Shown piece by piece: positions 1 through 13,700 of a stretch of 64,000 bases of DNA (positions are counted from its first letter, which is position 1; each line of letters starts with the position of its first letter). The stretch is taken from positions 28,224,392 to 28,288,391 of the forward strand of contig CM056552.1 of NCBI GenBank assembly GCA_029721515.1, written 5' to 3'. The notes under the pieces are model-generated. The model was given only the letters and a program-made list of their open reading frames with translations, had not been told where the DNA came from and made no database searches. This DNA comes from Synanceia verrucosa. Lineage: Eukaryota > Chordata > Actinopteri > Perciformes > Synanceiidae. The position numbers were made by a program, and so were the translations under genes.

Positions 1-215
1 CCACTATTATACAAATAGGAAAAGAGTGAATCACAGTTTTATTACAATAATAATAATAATAATAATAATATCTCAGTTACTTTTAGTCAATTGCACTCCT
101 TTCATCTTACATTTTACATGACTTTATTTTTCATACACCAAGGTTTGAGAGAATAAAACTGACAATAAAGCTGACTTTGACATTGAGTTTGATAATAACA
201 GTTTTTTGAACAGAG

Positions 216-836
216 TTAAAGCACCACTGTGTACGAATTACCCATCATTACTCTCATCTAGTGGTGAGTTCGCCAACAGTGCACATGTTTTCAATCTGTG
301 AGTGTAATCGGTAAGCCACTGCAGCCACTTTGTTTTCATTATCCTGAAACGTATCCTGGAGTCAGCGTGCTTCTTTTATCAGCAGCAGCGTGTCATGCAA
401 ATATACAGGATCCATTCTCTGCCTCTCAAGCAACTTTGAGGAAACTGGAAAGCCTCAATAACACATTCGACTATATGAATGATCCATCTTGACAGCTTAC
501 AAATCCCTCGATATTTTCTCTCAAGCCATCAAGCCATCTCCCAGTGAGTTTGTGCCTAGCTTCCACCAGATAAAAAGTCACACTCTAAGGTAGAAGGTAA
601 AAACCGCAAAAGGTCGAGCTCTTTTTACCTGGTTGTCGTCTCACAGTGCCCGTAGTTTCAAGATGGTGTCACAACATGGCGACCTGCATTGGCTACGTCA
701 ACGCAATGTATTTATAATTGGCAAATATAAAGTGTGTCAGAACACTGGAGTTTTTTTTTGTGGAGGTAATACTTTAAAATGATAAAATTTAAAACTGTTA
801 ATAGACAGCTTGAAACATTACACAGTGGGGCTTTAA
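216..836. mobile_element. TTAA-flanked MITE
   Basis: TTAA at 216-219 and 833-836 bracket inverted ends that read AGC(A/C)CCACTGTGTA. The 613-bp interior has no coding frame. TTAA duplications are typical of piggyBac- and Kolobok-type transposons. The element lies downstream of the last seen plekha6-like exon. Confidence 0.65.
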
Positions 837-1117
837 GAGTGAATTATGATCAATTCTTTACGTTCATTAAAATGTTGATATCACTACAAATACATACTCT
901 ATACAATACACATTAATGACAATAAAACCTTTTACTATCATACAAAATACTGTTGATCATCATTAGGCCTCCTGAGTGGGGTTGTTCTTAGGTTGTATTA
1001 TGTTGCGTATGTCACGATACGATAAGATGGGTTTTATTCAGTATGACACATTTGGTCAACTTTACAATACAAAATATTTCTTAAATACATGGTGTAATTC
1101 AATGAAAAATGATTTAC

Positions 1118-1198
1118 CTTGTCCATTCTCAGTCTGTGGACAACAGCCTCGTGGTCTTTCAACATTCGGTTCTGCTCACAGAGTCGACCCAAGAGTTT
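1118..1198 (-). CDS. plekha6: plekha6-like exon: start of the coiled coil
   Basis: An 81-nt exon of 27 codons. The acceptor is CTCCACAG and the donor GTAAAT. It encodes KLLGRLCEQNRMLKDHEAV then VHRLRMDK, with heptad-like spacing of Leu and Val. The LCEQN motif is conserved in PLEKHA5/6/7. This is the last exon I could place; no following exon was recognised in bases 1-1117. Confidence 0.92.
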
Positions 1199-4100
1199 CT
1201 GTGGAGACAGTGGGAGGTTAGCACATATATGTTTTGTAGAAATCAGGGATAAACATGACAAAAAGCACAATAATATACAGTGCTTAATTATTTTTCACAG
1301 AGTTCACTATGCTTCACCATTTTGAACAGGAGTGAGGAATTTAAACTGAATTCACCCTTTTAGACCCAAATTTGATCCAGAACACTGGAATTCACTAAAA
1401 CACATTTTTCTGTTCAGGAATGACTGAAATAACTGCTATTTAACATCTCAATCAAAAAATAATAAGAATGTAATAATGCTTTGACAATTGTATCTGTTTT
1501 TTTTCTGTAATTCTAGTGGATTAACCATTAGAGAAACTTAAAAAACTATTTTAGTAACCATCCATCCATCCATTATCTACCGCTTATTCTCCTAGGGTCG
1601 TTGGAGCCTATCCCAGCTGTGTTAGGGCGGAAAGCAGGGTGCACCCTGGACAAGTCTCCAGTTCATCACAGGGCAATTTTAGTAACCAGTAATACTGTTA
1701 ATAAAGAGCAGTAGTGGCAAATACCTTACACTGGGTGGAGGATAATACATTTGTTCAGCACTGTATCTGTGTACGTGTATAGCTTCAACCTGGTCTCATG
1801 AAATATTCGTAGAAATCACTACGAAAAATATTGCACTAAAAATCGTACATAACCCACGTAATTCGGACATCATGTGACGTTCGAAAACATGTCGGACATT
1901 CCTTACATTCTCAGCGGACATTCATTACGTTTTCAGTGGAGTAGTTTATGAGTTTGGGTGCATTATGATCACATTTCTAGTGGAAATATGCATTTTATTT
2001 CCATAAGCCTAACCCTGTAATGCTATCCCTAAACCTAACCATCACTGGAAGTGTTGTCGGGCTTATTACAATGCGTATTGTAATGTTACGGTTCCAGCTG
2101 ACCGTGAAAGGACTGTCCGGCATTTTTAAGGCTGTCGCTTCCGGGTTCTCTTTGGGGCTTGCGCATGCACTGATGGTTCAGGTTGCCAGTCATTCGTAAG
2201 ATATGCACGAAAATTTGTGCCTTACTTTTGGTATGATATCATACGAATATTTCATGAGACTATGTTGATAGCTTAAAGAATAAGGCCAAAGATATATGGA
2301 CACCAGGAAATTGAATCCATATGTGACAGCTGAAGACAAGAGCAGTGAGGTCAACAGTAATAATGAAGTCTGGCTCATAGTCAGCTTTCCACTTCATCAC
2401 CGCTGCTGGACCTGGGAAAAGCATTTATTTATGGTTCAAACTGCCAACACAAACCATTGTTATAAAGTTAGAAGAACACTATTGCCAATAGTATTATACT
2501 GTATACCGCAATATTTAAGGGTCCAGACTGAGGGCGGTGTAGTGGTTAGCACTGTCGCCTCACACCACGAAGGTACCGGGTTCGAATCCCATGTGGAGTG
2601 TGCGGAGTTTGCATGTTCTCCTCATGTCTGTGTGGGTTCTCTCCGCGTACTCTGGCTTCCTCCCACCATCCAAAAACATGCATGGGGATTAGATTAATTG
2701 GTTAATTTAAATTGACCGTAGGTGTGAGTGGTTGTCTGTCTTTCTGTGTCCTGCACTGAGGTGGCGACTTGTCCAGGGTGTACCCTGTCTTCTGCCCTAA
2801 TAGGCTCCAGCCCCCCCACAACCTCATGAGGATAAGCGGTAGAAAATGGATGGATGGAGGGTCCAGACTATATAGATGAAAATGTGTAGATGAGTGTTCA
2901 GATGCTTTTGGCCATGTGGTTTATATGAATGAAAAAATGAGTGAATCATCTGGATAAGTGTGTGGTGTGTCATGCAGTGTCTCTTACACTGGTTTCTATC
3001 TCGTTTAGCTTCAGTGTGGGGTGTAGCTCTCTGCTGTAGACGTCATGGAAAGGAGGCACCTGTGGAACCAAACACTGAATAAATGGTCTAGATGATCAGC
3101 ATCAATCAAACAGTACACATTAACTACACTGATGAGAGGAAAGCAAAAGTTCAATATTTGCATTACATCCTTTATTTCTCTGTTGGCAGTCAAGCTATTA
3201 CACTGTATGCAGAGAAATTATTTTTGTCTGCCAAGAGAAATAATCACTTGTTATTGTGCAGTGAGCTATTACTGATTATTGGCTTGGGATTCATGTTTTC
3301 TCAGCAGGTCAGTTAGAAGCTCTGAGAAAATGGAAAATGTTGCCATACTGATATAGAATAATGAATGGTTCATGTCCCAGAATGGAAGTGCAGAAGAAAG
3401 CAAACAGTGGGATGCAGAAAGATCCAGAAAGAAGCTATGATGTAGTGTACGGACGCCCTTTACACAAATACTAAGTATAGTTCTGATTAACTTTTACTCA
3501 TTGCAGATGGAGGTCAAGTCCCTTTTTGCAGGGATTAGTTAGGCTCTGTGATATCCAGAATCTATTCACATAGAGCCTCACAGATGAGAAGAACAGATGA
3601 TGTGTGTCACACAGAATGACCCAGCCAAAAGCAGAAAATATGACATGAGCTGATGAGAGATGATAGAGAGGAATATAAGTATGAATATGTTACACTGTGT
3701 GTGACGCTGGACCACATGCAGACAAGACAAGGACTGAAGACAAGAGAGGCAGGCTTGGGTAAGTATGGTTTTTCTAATAGTGGTCTATACAGGACTTTGT
3801 CCAGGACTAAACTGGGCTAGATTGGACTAGCCAAGAGCAGTTTAGGGATCCCCTAATTAGATTCAAAGTCAAGAAGTTAATTCATAAGATAGTCCAGCTG
3901 GAAAGTGGAGTTCCTGGTTGACCTCTGAGAGTGCTGCTGGCTGAAGCCTGCCTCCCTGTGCTGCTCTCTCCTCTCTTACTTGTACACAGAGCTTTGCAGA
4001 TGAGGATGAGCGCTCCACCATTCGGGTAACTGTACCAATTAGGCGGCTTCCCTCGAGCACCTGAAGATTCAGCTCAGATTATAGACAGCTGACAACAACT

Positions 4101-7100
4101 GGGCTGGAGCAACATTGGATCTGCGTGAGGGTAAGCTATTTTTAAAGCTACTTCACAAGCAAGCATCCTCAGGAAGGAAAGAAGGAACATAGGAAAGGGG
4201 ACTGTGATAGGGAGTAATAAGAGTAAGGAATGTCTCACTGTGACATATGTAAAGGCAAACGATACTTAGTGTTCACCCTCTTACCTGCTGGTCTAAGTAA
4301 TCCAGGTTGCGCTGGAGCTGAAGGTCTAATATGTCCTCCTGAGCCAAGCAGCAGCAACAGCGACACACATGGAAACCACACAGACACATAGAGTGTAGAA
4401 AGCTTTCAGGAGACAGCAGCAGAGCAAAGCACAGAAAGCAGAGTGCCAACCAGCCTAAAGGCAAGAATCAGCTGTGACACTGAACACTGAATCAAACAGC
4501 TGTTCATGTCTGACCAAAAGCTCTCCATTTTACCACATATTGACACAAAAAAAACATGAATGCACAGTGAAATCAAATATTTGTTGCTGGCTGCTTGTTT
4601 GAATTCCCCTCAGGATTAATGAAGCATCTATCATCTAACTGACCGCATTTTCAAATTCAAAGTTGCAAATTGGCTTTATAACTGAGGTAAATATCAATCT
4701 TTGGCCTGTGTGTCTGACAGTCAGCAGATGAAGTCTGATCAGTTGTTGTGAAGCTGACCTGAGTGAAGCTTCCGTTTACTTCACTTTAGTTTAGCTGTAA
4801 ATCTTCTCTTTGGTCTTTCTCCATCATTCACTGACCTTGACCTCTCCCACCATTCTGCATAGAGTATAGATGGTGTTGTATTCATGTGCTGTATCACCGA
4901 TTTACAGTTCCCCAAGGCTTTCACATGTGATGTCATGATGATGTAATTTATTACTCCAGATTCCAGAAATCTTTTGATTAAATTACTATTTTAAAAATAT
5001 TGACGGATCATTACTGGCTACAGAAAACATGAATATTTACCATGCAACTGATGTTAGCACATGTAACTACTGTGTTATCAGTGTGTGAGCAGTTAGATGA
5101 AAATGAGGTGTGGGTAGGTCATATATCTCTGAATATCCTACACTGACACTCCTTAGAGGACAAGCTGAACGTTACATAAAACTAGATGTCCTACCACTAC
5201 TATCCCTACCACTACCACTACTACTACTACTGCTAGAGAGTTATCCTCAGATTACCATAAATAGCATAGCATGAATCTTGAGAGCTAGCTACATGATGCT
5301 TCATTACTTTATTATTTATTGTGATTAGTGATGGACAAATGAAGCTTCATGAAGCACTTGTGGTATTTTTTGTCTCCTAAAGACAGTGCTCTTGGTTTAA
5401 TGAAAAAGGCTAGTGTAATGGAAAATTACTAAATTTCAACCAAGAGTGCCATCTAGAGGTGTTCTTGGTTTAAAGAGGTAATGAAAATGTGAATTCCTTG
5501 TCTATTATAAGCAGGTAGAACATAGTCCTATATGTTTGATTATTCAGAAACTGAGACCTTCACGACATCTGTCCATTTTAGATGTTACTAATCTAAAATA
5601 CTTAGTATGAGAACTTTAAATATCATCTACTCCTTGTACCTTTTGGACCTCCTCTTTCTGTCCTCCTCCTCACTGATAACACACTGCTCTTTTTTGAGGA
5701 GGCTCCTTACTACTGATCCTTGATGCTGTAGTTGACATATCAGTATTAGTGATTTTGAGTGTGAAATATGCACTCTAAACATGTTTTTACTGAAGTCTTC
5801 TATCATAATAAACTGTTAAATAGCCTGCATATTCATGTCAGATTTGAATGGAAACATTTTTCAACACAATATCATGTTTTAGTGTCTCCTGTGGGTATGT
5901 CATGTAGTTGAAATCCCTGCTACCCCAGTTGGATGTAGGTGGAGACAGACAATATGAGTGAAGATGTCTGGAGTTCAAAGCGATATTTCTGAGGTCAACG
6001 TCACTTTTATGCTGCTTATGAATCAATATGCCTCGTCTTATCTTTGATACTTAGTGAATGTGGTAACATTTCCCATCACATGCAACTTTGACACAGCCAT
6101 TATTATTTGTTTCTGGGTACACTGCTGCTGCATCAAATAAAAAAAAAGCCTGGCCATGTTTTTACAGAACTCACACACACATATACATATATGGACTCAT
6201 ATGCACAGCACACAAGAGTGGACAGGACAGCAGAGAGGAACAGAAGATATAGACAGAGAATGATGGAACACTGTTGGTTCATAGAAACAGAGGACAGATC
6301 TGCAGGAGACACACAAAGCAAAGCTGCATCATGTGCCTTAAGTACTGTAGCCCGAGCCTCCCACCACAGGCCTGTGTCAGACACTACAGTGTGTGTGTGT
6401 TTGTTATTCAGTCAATAGATATGCATTACAGCACATACCATTTTATTGTGGATGGAAGGGGATACAGGATAGTTGTAGTGGTATAATCCTTGGCTTAAGG
6501 ACCTCCTATCACCAGGGTAGTCATACTAAAGGAGGGAGGGACAGGAATAAGGAAAGAAGGAAGGGAAGAATGGAGGTAAGAATGAGTGAAAGCTGTTAGA
6601 GTGGATTTAAATGAATATGCTCACAGCAAATTTAATATACACTGACCATTGTTACCTGTATGATAAGGTTGGGTGTCCCTCTGTTGCAGAGAGGCCAAAA
6701 AACACTGGTATGTGTTTATTGGTAAGCTGGCACCTAACATCATAATAATGCTGTACTGGAGCGTTAGGCCCTTTCAAACCTGCTGAGCTTATATTAGTCT
6801 GAAGGTCACCCAAGTTTGCTTGGTGCTTACCTTTTATAATTATTAATTATTATTTTACAATAACTCTACAAACACAGATGGTCGTAGTTTTACCTTCGGT
6901 GAGCTCAGAGATCTCCTCAGGCTGTAGATGGAGGGATCAGCATAGATCACATCGTCCCTCGTCCTCCCTGGAAACCGGTCAAAGCGGGTGGATGGTGATC
7001 TCGCCGGTGAGGCAAAGTGGGGCGGTACCGGCGAGTAGGGCCCCCCTGATGAAGAGGAGGGTGACCTGGGAACAGACCTGGAGCGTGGCTGGATGGACAG

Positions 7101-10100
7101 GCGTCTCATGGATGTTTCCATTCCACTGTAGTGTGGTGGGCCCCATTGGTCCCTGGGCATTGGGGGCCCATACAGCTGATGGGGTCCGTCTCTTAGTGAA
7201 TGGCGCTTCTCCTCAACAGTCCAGCGTCGTTCGTATCCCCCAACAGCAGAGACAGAGCAGATACTGTCTGGTCGGACCCCCGGTGGGTACAGAGCATACT
7301 CCTCCACATACTGGGGGCCACCAGGGTAGCCATAGTAGTCTCCTGAGACCCCCCGATTCACTGGGTAGTACCGAGACGGGCTAGAAGGACAGGGGAAGAT
7401 GTCTTATTAGGTCAAGTAAAGAAGAAATACATGATCCTCAAGTGAGGCTGTTTAAACCAGCAGAAGGATTCAGAAAGTTTCCAATTCTTAAGTTTTAAAA
7501 TCTTATTTGTTCAAATAAAGGCATGGTTAAAATAAAGAATGAAATATTTGGCAGCGATGTCAGCTGTATTTTAACACACATCTCACCTTAATAAGTCCCT
7601 GTAACACATTTTGTCTTTATTAACGCTGCACATTTTGGGTTAAGCCAAGTCAGGGAGTAGTGATGGACAAATGAAGCTTCATGAAGCACTTGTGGTATTT
7701 TTTGACTGCTCTAGATGACGCTCTTGGTTTAAAGATGTAATGGAAATTTAGTAATTTTCCATTACACTAGCCTTTTGCTTCATGAAGCTTCATTTGTCCA
7801 TCACTAGTCAGGAGCACCTAGTGAAACCATCACTGTGCCAGTGTCAGGTCATTATAAATAATGTACAGTACAGCATCATTAGTGTCATTACAGTAACCCC
7901 ATGACCATTGAAGTACCACCTGAGGAGGCTAGCCTCCATCCTTCTCCACTCATCTACCTGTTGATGTCCTCCTGGGAGGCCATGCCTCGCCGCTGGTTGA
8001 CCCACTGCTGCAGCTGGGCCATGGAGCTCTTCCTCTGGGCCACCCTCTCTGGAGCTGTCCTGGGGACAAAGCCTCTCCTCAGCACCATGTGGTCCTGCTG
8101 CTCCCTGGAGTCATGCAGTGGACCAACAGTCCCCTCTGGGTGTCCCTGAGGGACATGATGTCCACTGTGGCTCCTGGATGGAGGGACTTTGCTGTTACTG
8201 TTGTGGGGTATATTGTTGCGAGGCTCATAGTTGCCCCAACCATTTGGATGGTGACTTTGGTGAGAGGCGTAGTCAGGACCAGGACCAGGACCCACCCCTT
8301 CATCTTTACCCTCTCCTCCACCTTCTCCTCGTCTTCCATCGTTCTTTGGTCCCTCCTGATCGGGGCAGGGAGTGGAGGATGGGGGGGTCTCGCGGCTGTT
8401 AACCCCATTAGTCCCAGGGTGGGGGGGCAGGTCACTTTCAGTCTCAATGTTTGTTTGTGTGTGCGGCTGCTGTGTTTCTTGGTTGGGTGACTTGGTCACC
8501 ATAGTGTGATTGGGCTCCGCTGTGGCGTCACAGTTTGTCCTGTGAAAGTATGAGAACAGATAGTTTGACATGATTATAGAGAATCAGTGATCATACTGAT
8601 CATTTGTGCCGGTGTTACTACTAATTAATAGTTTGTATGTTATTCCTTTTAACATACATTCCTGTTTTCATGGCAACACGCAGTTCCTCCATCATCAGTG
8701 TGACGTAGAGTCAAGAGGAAACTCTTGCCAATTAAAGTACGCACACAATAATGCCATGGCAGGACAGGCCTGATCAAAAACACTCAGGAGAATATGACTG
8801 TCTAGGTGTGAGCATGTGTGTGAACAGACCTTTGTAGTGATTGAATGTTGACCTCTGCAGCCTCACTCATGGCTCTAATCCACTCCTCCTGGTCCTCATG
8901 ACTGTCTGCACTGAAATAGTACGTTCTGGTCCCAGCGTGCTGCGCCTGCATGCAAAACACAACAGGCTCCTTCAGCTGCCCATCCTCACCCTCCTCCTTG
9001 TCCAACCTCACCTGCAGAGGGAGACAAACACAGAAGCAGCACTTGAGTAAAAACTGATCACTGTTATCATCACAGTCAACATCCCATCAGCTTCATCGAT
9101 GCAACAGACATTTTGAAAATCAGACCCAAACTGTGCTAAATCAAAATTATTCTTGTTATCCATGCACAGAGTGTTCCTTTGACAGTCACTAAACATGCAT
9201 GGATCCTGAGGTATTCAACTGTCATGCAGACATGCAGTACAAGACATAATCATGCATTCGATAGTGGCAGGACAGCTGATGAAAGAAATATCAACAACAT
9301 ACCTACTGTACTTTCTACCACAACAGGAGGCAGCGAGGGCCAGCAGACCTCACAGGGGTGGACACAGGTGGAGGGGAGGGGAGACAACGAGGGGAGAGGT
9401 TGAAGTCATGGTGTCAAAGATTGTTAGCGTGATGTTATGGCCTGAATATGTGTTCTGTAAGGCAGCAGCTGTGTCTCTTATTAGAAGAGGAAATCTGGTT
9501 GAGAACATCTGCAGAGATTTAACTTTACAGTACAAAGAAGATTTATTCCTGTCTGACGCCCACTTACACATTCACCCTCCTTATTGCTCAAAAATAACAT
9601 AATAATTATGATGGCATATGTGATATGCAAGCCAAAACAATTTTAGAAAAACATTCCACAAGAGGGCAGCACAAGCAAACACATAACTCACTGATGTTTA
9701 GTGAGCATTAGCTGGGTTTTCTCATGACAGCCTTTATTGATATTGTTTACCATTATATACAATGACATGGGAGCACTGCTCCTGCATTTTGTGCTTTACA
9801 AATAGATTAAAAAGATAAAAATAAGGTTATGGATATTGAAGTTGAAATGTATTAAATGATATTCACAGTTTTTACAATAAGGCATGCATTAAAGATGAGA
9901 AGTATTGCACATCAGTGTTCATAGTTATTGCTATTCTTTCTCTGACTGACCGAGCAAGTGATGAAAAGCATCCACTGAAGGCCTGAGGGTAAAATGGAGT
10001 GTTCAAAAAGTAAAATCTGCCATCCTGACAGTGAAACAACATATTTCCTGAAAGACTTGTTATGGTCTCAGTTCTGCAGCTCCAGACAGATAAATGCAGT

Positions 10101-10754
10101 AGAGGAAAAGAAGCATGAAAATACTCTAAAACTACAACACATACTACTTCTTTGCTTTGCTTCTTTGCTGTGGATGTGCACATACTTGTCACATATGACA
10201 ATCAGATCCACCATGATCTAAATATTTTAAATTAGCTAAGTTTTAAATGACCATGTTAAGAATGGCATCAGTCAAAACCACACATAACATCATGATACAG
10301 CCAAAGTGTGTTGGTTTGCAGCCCAGTGTCTGATACAGTAAATCATTTTGAAAGTAGTGGAGATTACACTCATGAAATAAAACTCATTTTGATCCCAAAT
10401 AATAATCTGTGAATGAATCCTGCAATACTTCACCACAGCAGACAATATGTATTACAGATGTGTAGACTCGATAGATTTTACTCAGACATTCAACCACAAA
10501 CACATTTTATCAACAACAAGGTGATGAATATTTAATAAACACTCTGTGGACACATTGGTTGTATATTCGACCTTGACTCTGTGTGTGTGGAGGAGCAGTA
10601 CTGCCTTAAGACAGCAAGAGGAAATGATGTCACTGATAACCAGGAGTCACTTCCTTCCACCGTGGAGCACTGTGGGCTCCGCCTCCAGCAGTGACGCAAT
10701 TGGCAGAAAAGGCTGTATAATAAGAGGCAGCAGTAACCTAGCAACAAGGTGGGG

Positions 10755-10796
<42 letters not shown>

Positions 10797-13700
10797 GTGT
10801 GTGCATGCAGCCTCCCTCCTTTGTCCTTCCTTTGTTCATTCATTCAGGTAGTCAGAAGGATGGATGCAGGAGAGAGGAGGTGCCATGCTGTGTATCAAGA
10901 TTAATCGCACACTTCCCCTCTTTTGAATTAAAAAAATAAAATGACTATTATCATGTGCTATAACTATGAGGGAAATTAAAGAAAGAACAGATACTGGGGA
11001 AATGAAAGAATAAAAAGGAGAGCTGGGACATGAGGAAGAGAGAGAGGGAGGAAGAAAAGGTGGACAAAAGGAAAGAAACCCCAAAACAACAAAAACATGT
11101 AAAAGCAAGATGTATGGATAAATGAAGTAATGATGGAGGAATAGAGGAAAAAAATGTCAACAAAGAGCAACCTGTGTTTTGCAAATTTGTCTGTAACATA
11201 TGTCTATTACTGCTGTGAAATTATGACTCAAGTGCTTCATGTTCAGCTACTATTTGTGTGTTTACTGTGTGGTTATACTTTGAGGTGAGTTAAAGTGTGT
11301 TTGTATGTAAACACCTCCAGAACATGATGTACCTGACTAGTCAAACATTACATGGGGTCATCAGTTCATCCTGTCATCCAACACAGCAGGAACGCCATAG
11401 AAAAGTCAAACACTATTGACATGTGGAGATTTATGCACTTCTTAGCTTAAGATTGTGACTAACCTAGAGGTCACAAAAGGTCATTTTGGGCACAGTGATG
11501 TCTCTAAAACTGCTCTCATTACAGGAAATGGCTGCTAGTGTGATCATACATGAATACAACACAAATGATTCTTATTGAGAAGTTTGCAGATAGACACAAA
11601 CCAGCTCCTGTCATTTAACCCTCAGCCTTCAGTGTGTCAACCTCCTCTAACCCCTGTGATGAATGAGCCCCATCACTCCACCCTCTGCTCCCAGAGCTGA
11701 GCGGGAGGCTCCACCTTACCAACTCATTATTTTACTGACACCAGCAAGGTATCACATATTTTAAGATATGACCATCTTAAACCTTTGACTATGACTTTTT
11801 TGTGTAATGTTTTTTTTTTTTTTACATTGAAAGTACCTGGAGAATTAAAAGGTCCACTAAAAGGCAGATCACCAGTCTTGTTCCAGTTCATACTTCAAAA
11901 CTAGCTCTAATTTCAGTTCATACATAAAAATGAACTAGTTCACATTCATAGTTCACTTTTAAAAAAAATGAACTAAGTTTACAGTCCTAAAACTGTTTTA
12001 AATAAAACAGACACTAAATCACTCAATAGAACTTCTTCTTCCTAGGTTAATAAAACTTCACTAAGTGCTCTGTAAAAATGGATTCGGCACTAGACACGCC
12101 GGACCATCATGGTGTTTACCTTAAACTGTGTTGTACAACCTGAAAACCACTTTTTCTTTGAGAGTTTGCAAATGAACATGAACTTGAACAGTGCGTGCTG
12201 CTCATTCTCGTGAGAGTGAGTGCCACTCCCTTTCACACTCATTAATTTGACAACTGATCCATCCATTTTCTACCGCTTATCCTCACATAGGGTGGTGGGG
12301 GGCTGGAGCCTATCCCAGCTGTCTTAGGGTGACAGGCAGGGTACACCCTGGACAAGTCTCCAGTTCATCACAGGACACACAGAGACAGACAACCACTCAC
12401 ACTCACACCTACGGTCAATTTAAATTAAACAATTAACCTAATCCCCATGCATGTTTTTGGATGGTGGGAGGAAGCCGGAGTACCAGAGAGAACCCACACA
12501 GACATGAGGAGAACATGTAAACTCCACACAGAAAGGCCCCGGGCCAGGAATCGAACCTGGTACCTTCTTGCTGTGAGGCGACAGTGATAACCTATACAGC
12601 CCACTGATCCATTCAAGTTCACCGAAAATATGCACGTGAACGTAATTCATTGATTCATGCACAACACTGCAGATCGCCATAAACCACATCCAAAATCAAA
12701 TCGTGAGGCCGGTAAAAATCCCATCTCTACAACAAAGCCACCTCAGGGTGTATATTCAAGTGGCTAAAAGTGGTTGGTTCAACCTCTGGATCTACAGTCA
12801 AAGCTGGGGTAGTTAACAGCAGCTCAAGCTTGCTCAAGCTTCTGATAAGCAGGTGTCTACTCCAGTCCAGGAAATTTAAGGACAGTTAACCACACAGTCT
12901 GAAGCGAGAGGAGGTGACTGGATGACATACTATACTATATGTCTGTTTTCCTACAACGAAACAAGAGTGTGTTCTCAATCAACACACTCTGTAGAAAGCT
13001 AAACAAAAAACAGAGAATATCTAAACTGTGTCTTTCCTTTCTTACTGTTTGAGTTGTGCTTAACGTTAACTGCTCAATTCTGAGGCCTATCCTTATGCAT
13101 TTTGCAAGTGGGGGTGACTTTTAGCCTGGTTCAGCCTGGTTCAGCCTGGTTCAGCCTGGTTCAGGGTGTTGCTCAGCTCTCTTTACACCTCACTATTCCC
13201 CAGCTCTGTGTTTGGAGGAGGATCAGCGAGCAGTGGATACTGATGAATGTGCCTCAGTCGGTGACATGAACACAGGAACAGAGAGAAAGCAGCACAAAAG
13301 CCCCAGAGGAATGAGCACTCGTCTTTTCACAGCCACCTGATAGCTCTGCTGAAGTGTTTGCTGTCAGGAAGGGTGAGGCTAAGCTCCACAGCCCACACAC
13401 ACATCACACACACACACCCAGAAGTGTAACTCTATGACTGTTGAGTCATACACCTGAAGACCAGGTTTAATAATTTACCCTCTCAGGGGTTTTTATACCT
13501 TTTTAGACCTTTTCAGTTTTTTAAGGTTCTTAACTCTCCACATACTTTCTACAGGAATAACTCCCATAAAATTGAAGAAAGAAATTGTACTTTTGTAAAA
13601 CACACAAAGAGCTTGATTTAAGATGTGTGATAACAGGGAGAACTTGGGTTACAACTACAGACCAGTGTTTGAGACAGAACGTCGAGCAGGGTAGAGGTTA

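Noticed and set aside
2530..2857. tRNA gene suggested by A-box and B-box matches
   Set aside because: There is no cloverleaf or acceptor stem, the sequence recurs in about ten places, and duplications flank it. It is a SINE.
3869..4060. Possible extra plekha6 exon on the minus strand
   Set aside because: The neighbouring exons 4338-4285 and 3059-2988 already join in phase, and the peptide has no family similarity.
8089..8490. Plus-strand open frame of 133 codons
   Set aside because: It lies over the plekha6-like exon 7958-8539 and is its antisense shadow. The same holds for the plus frame 6878-7384.
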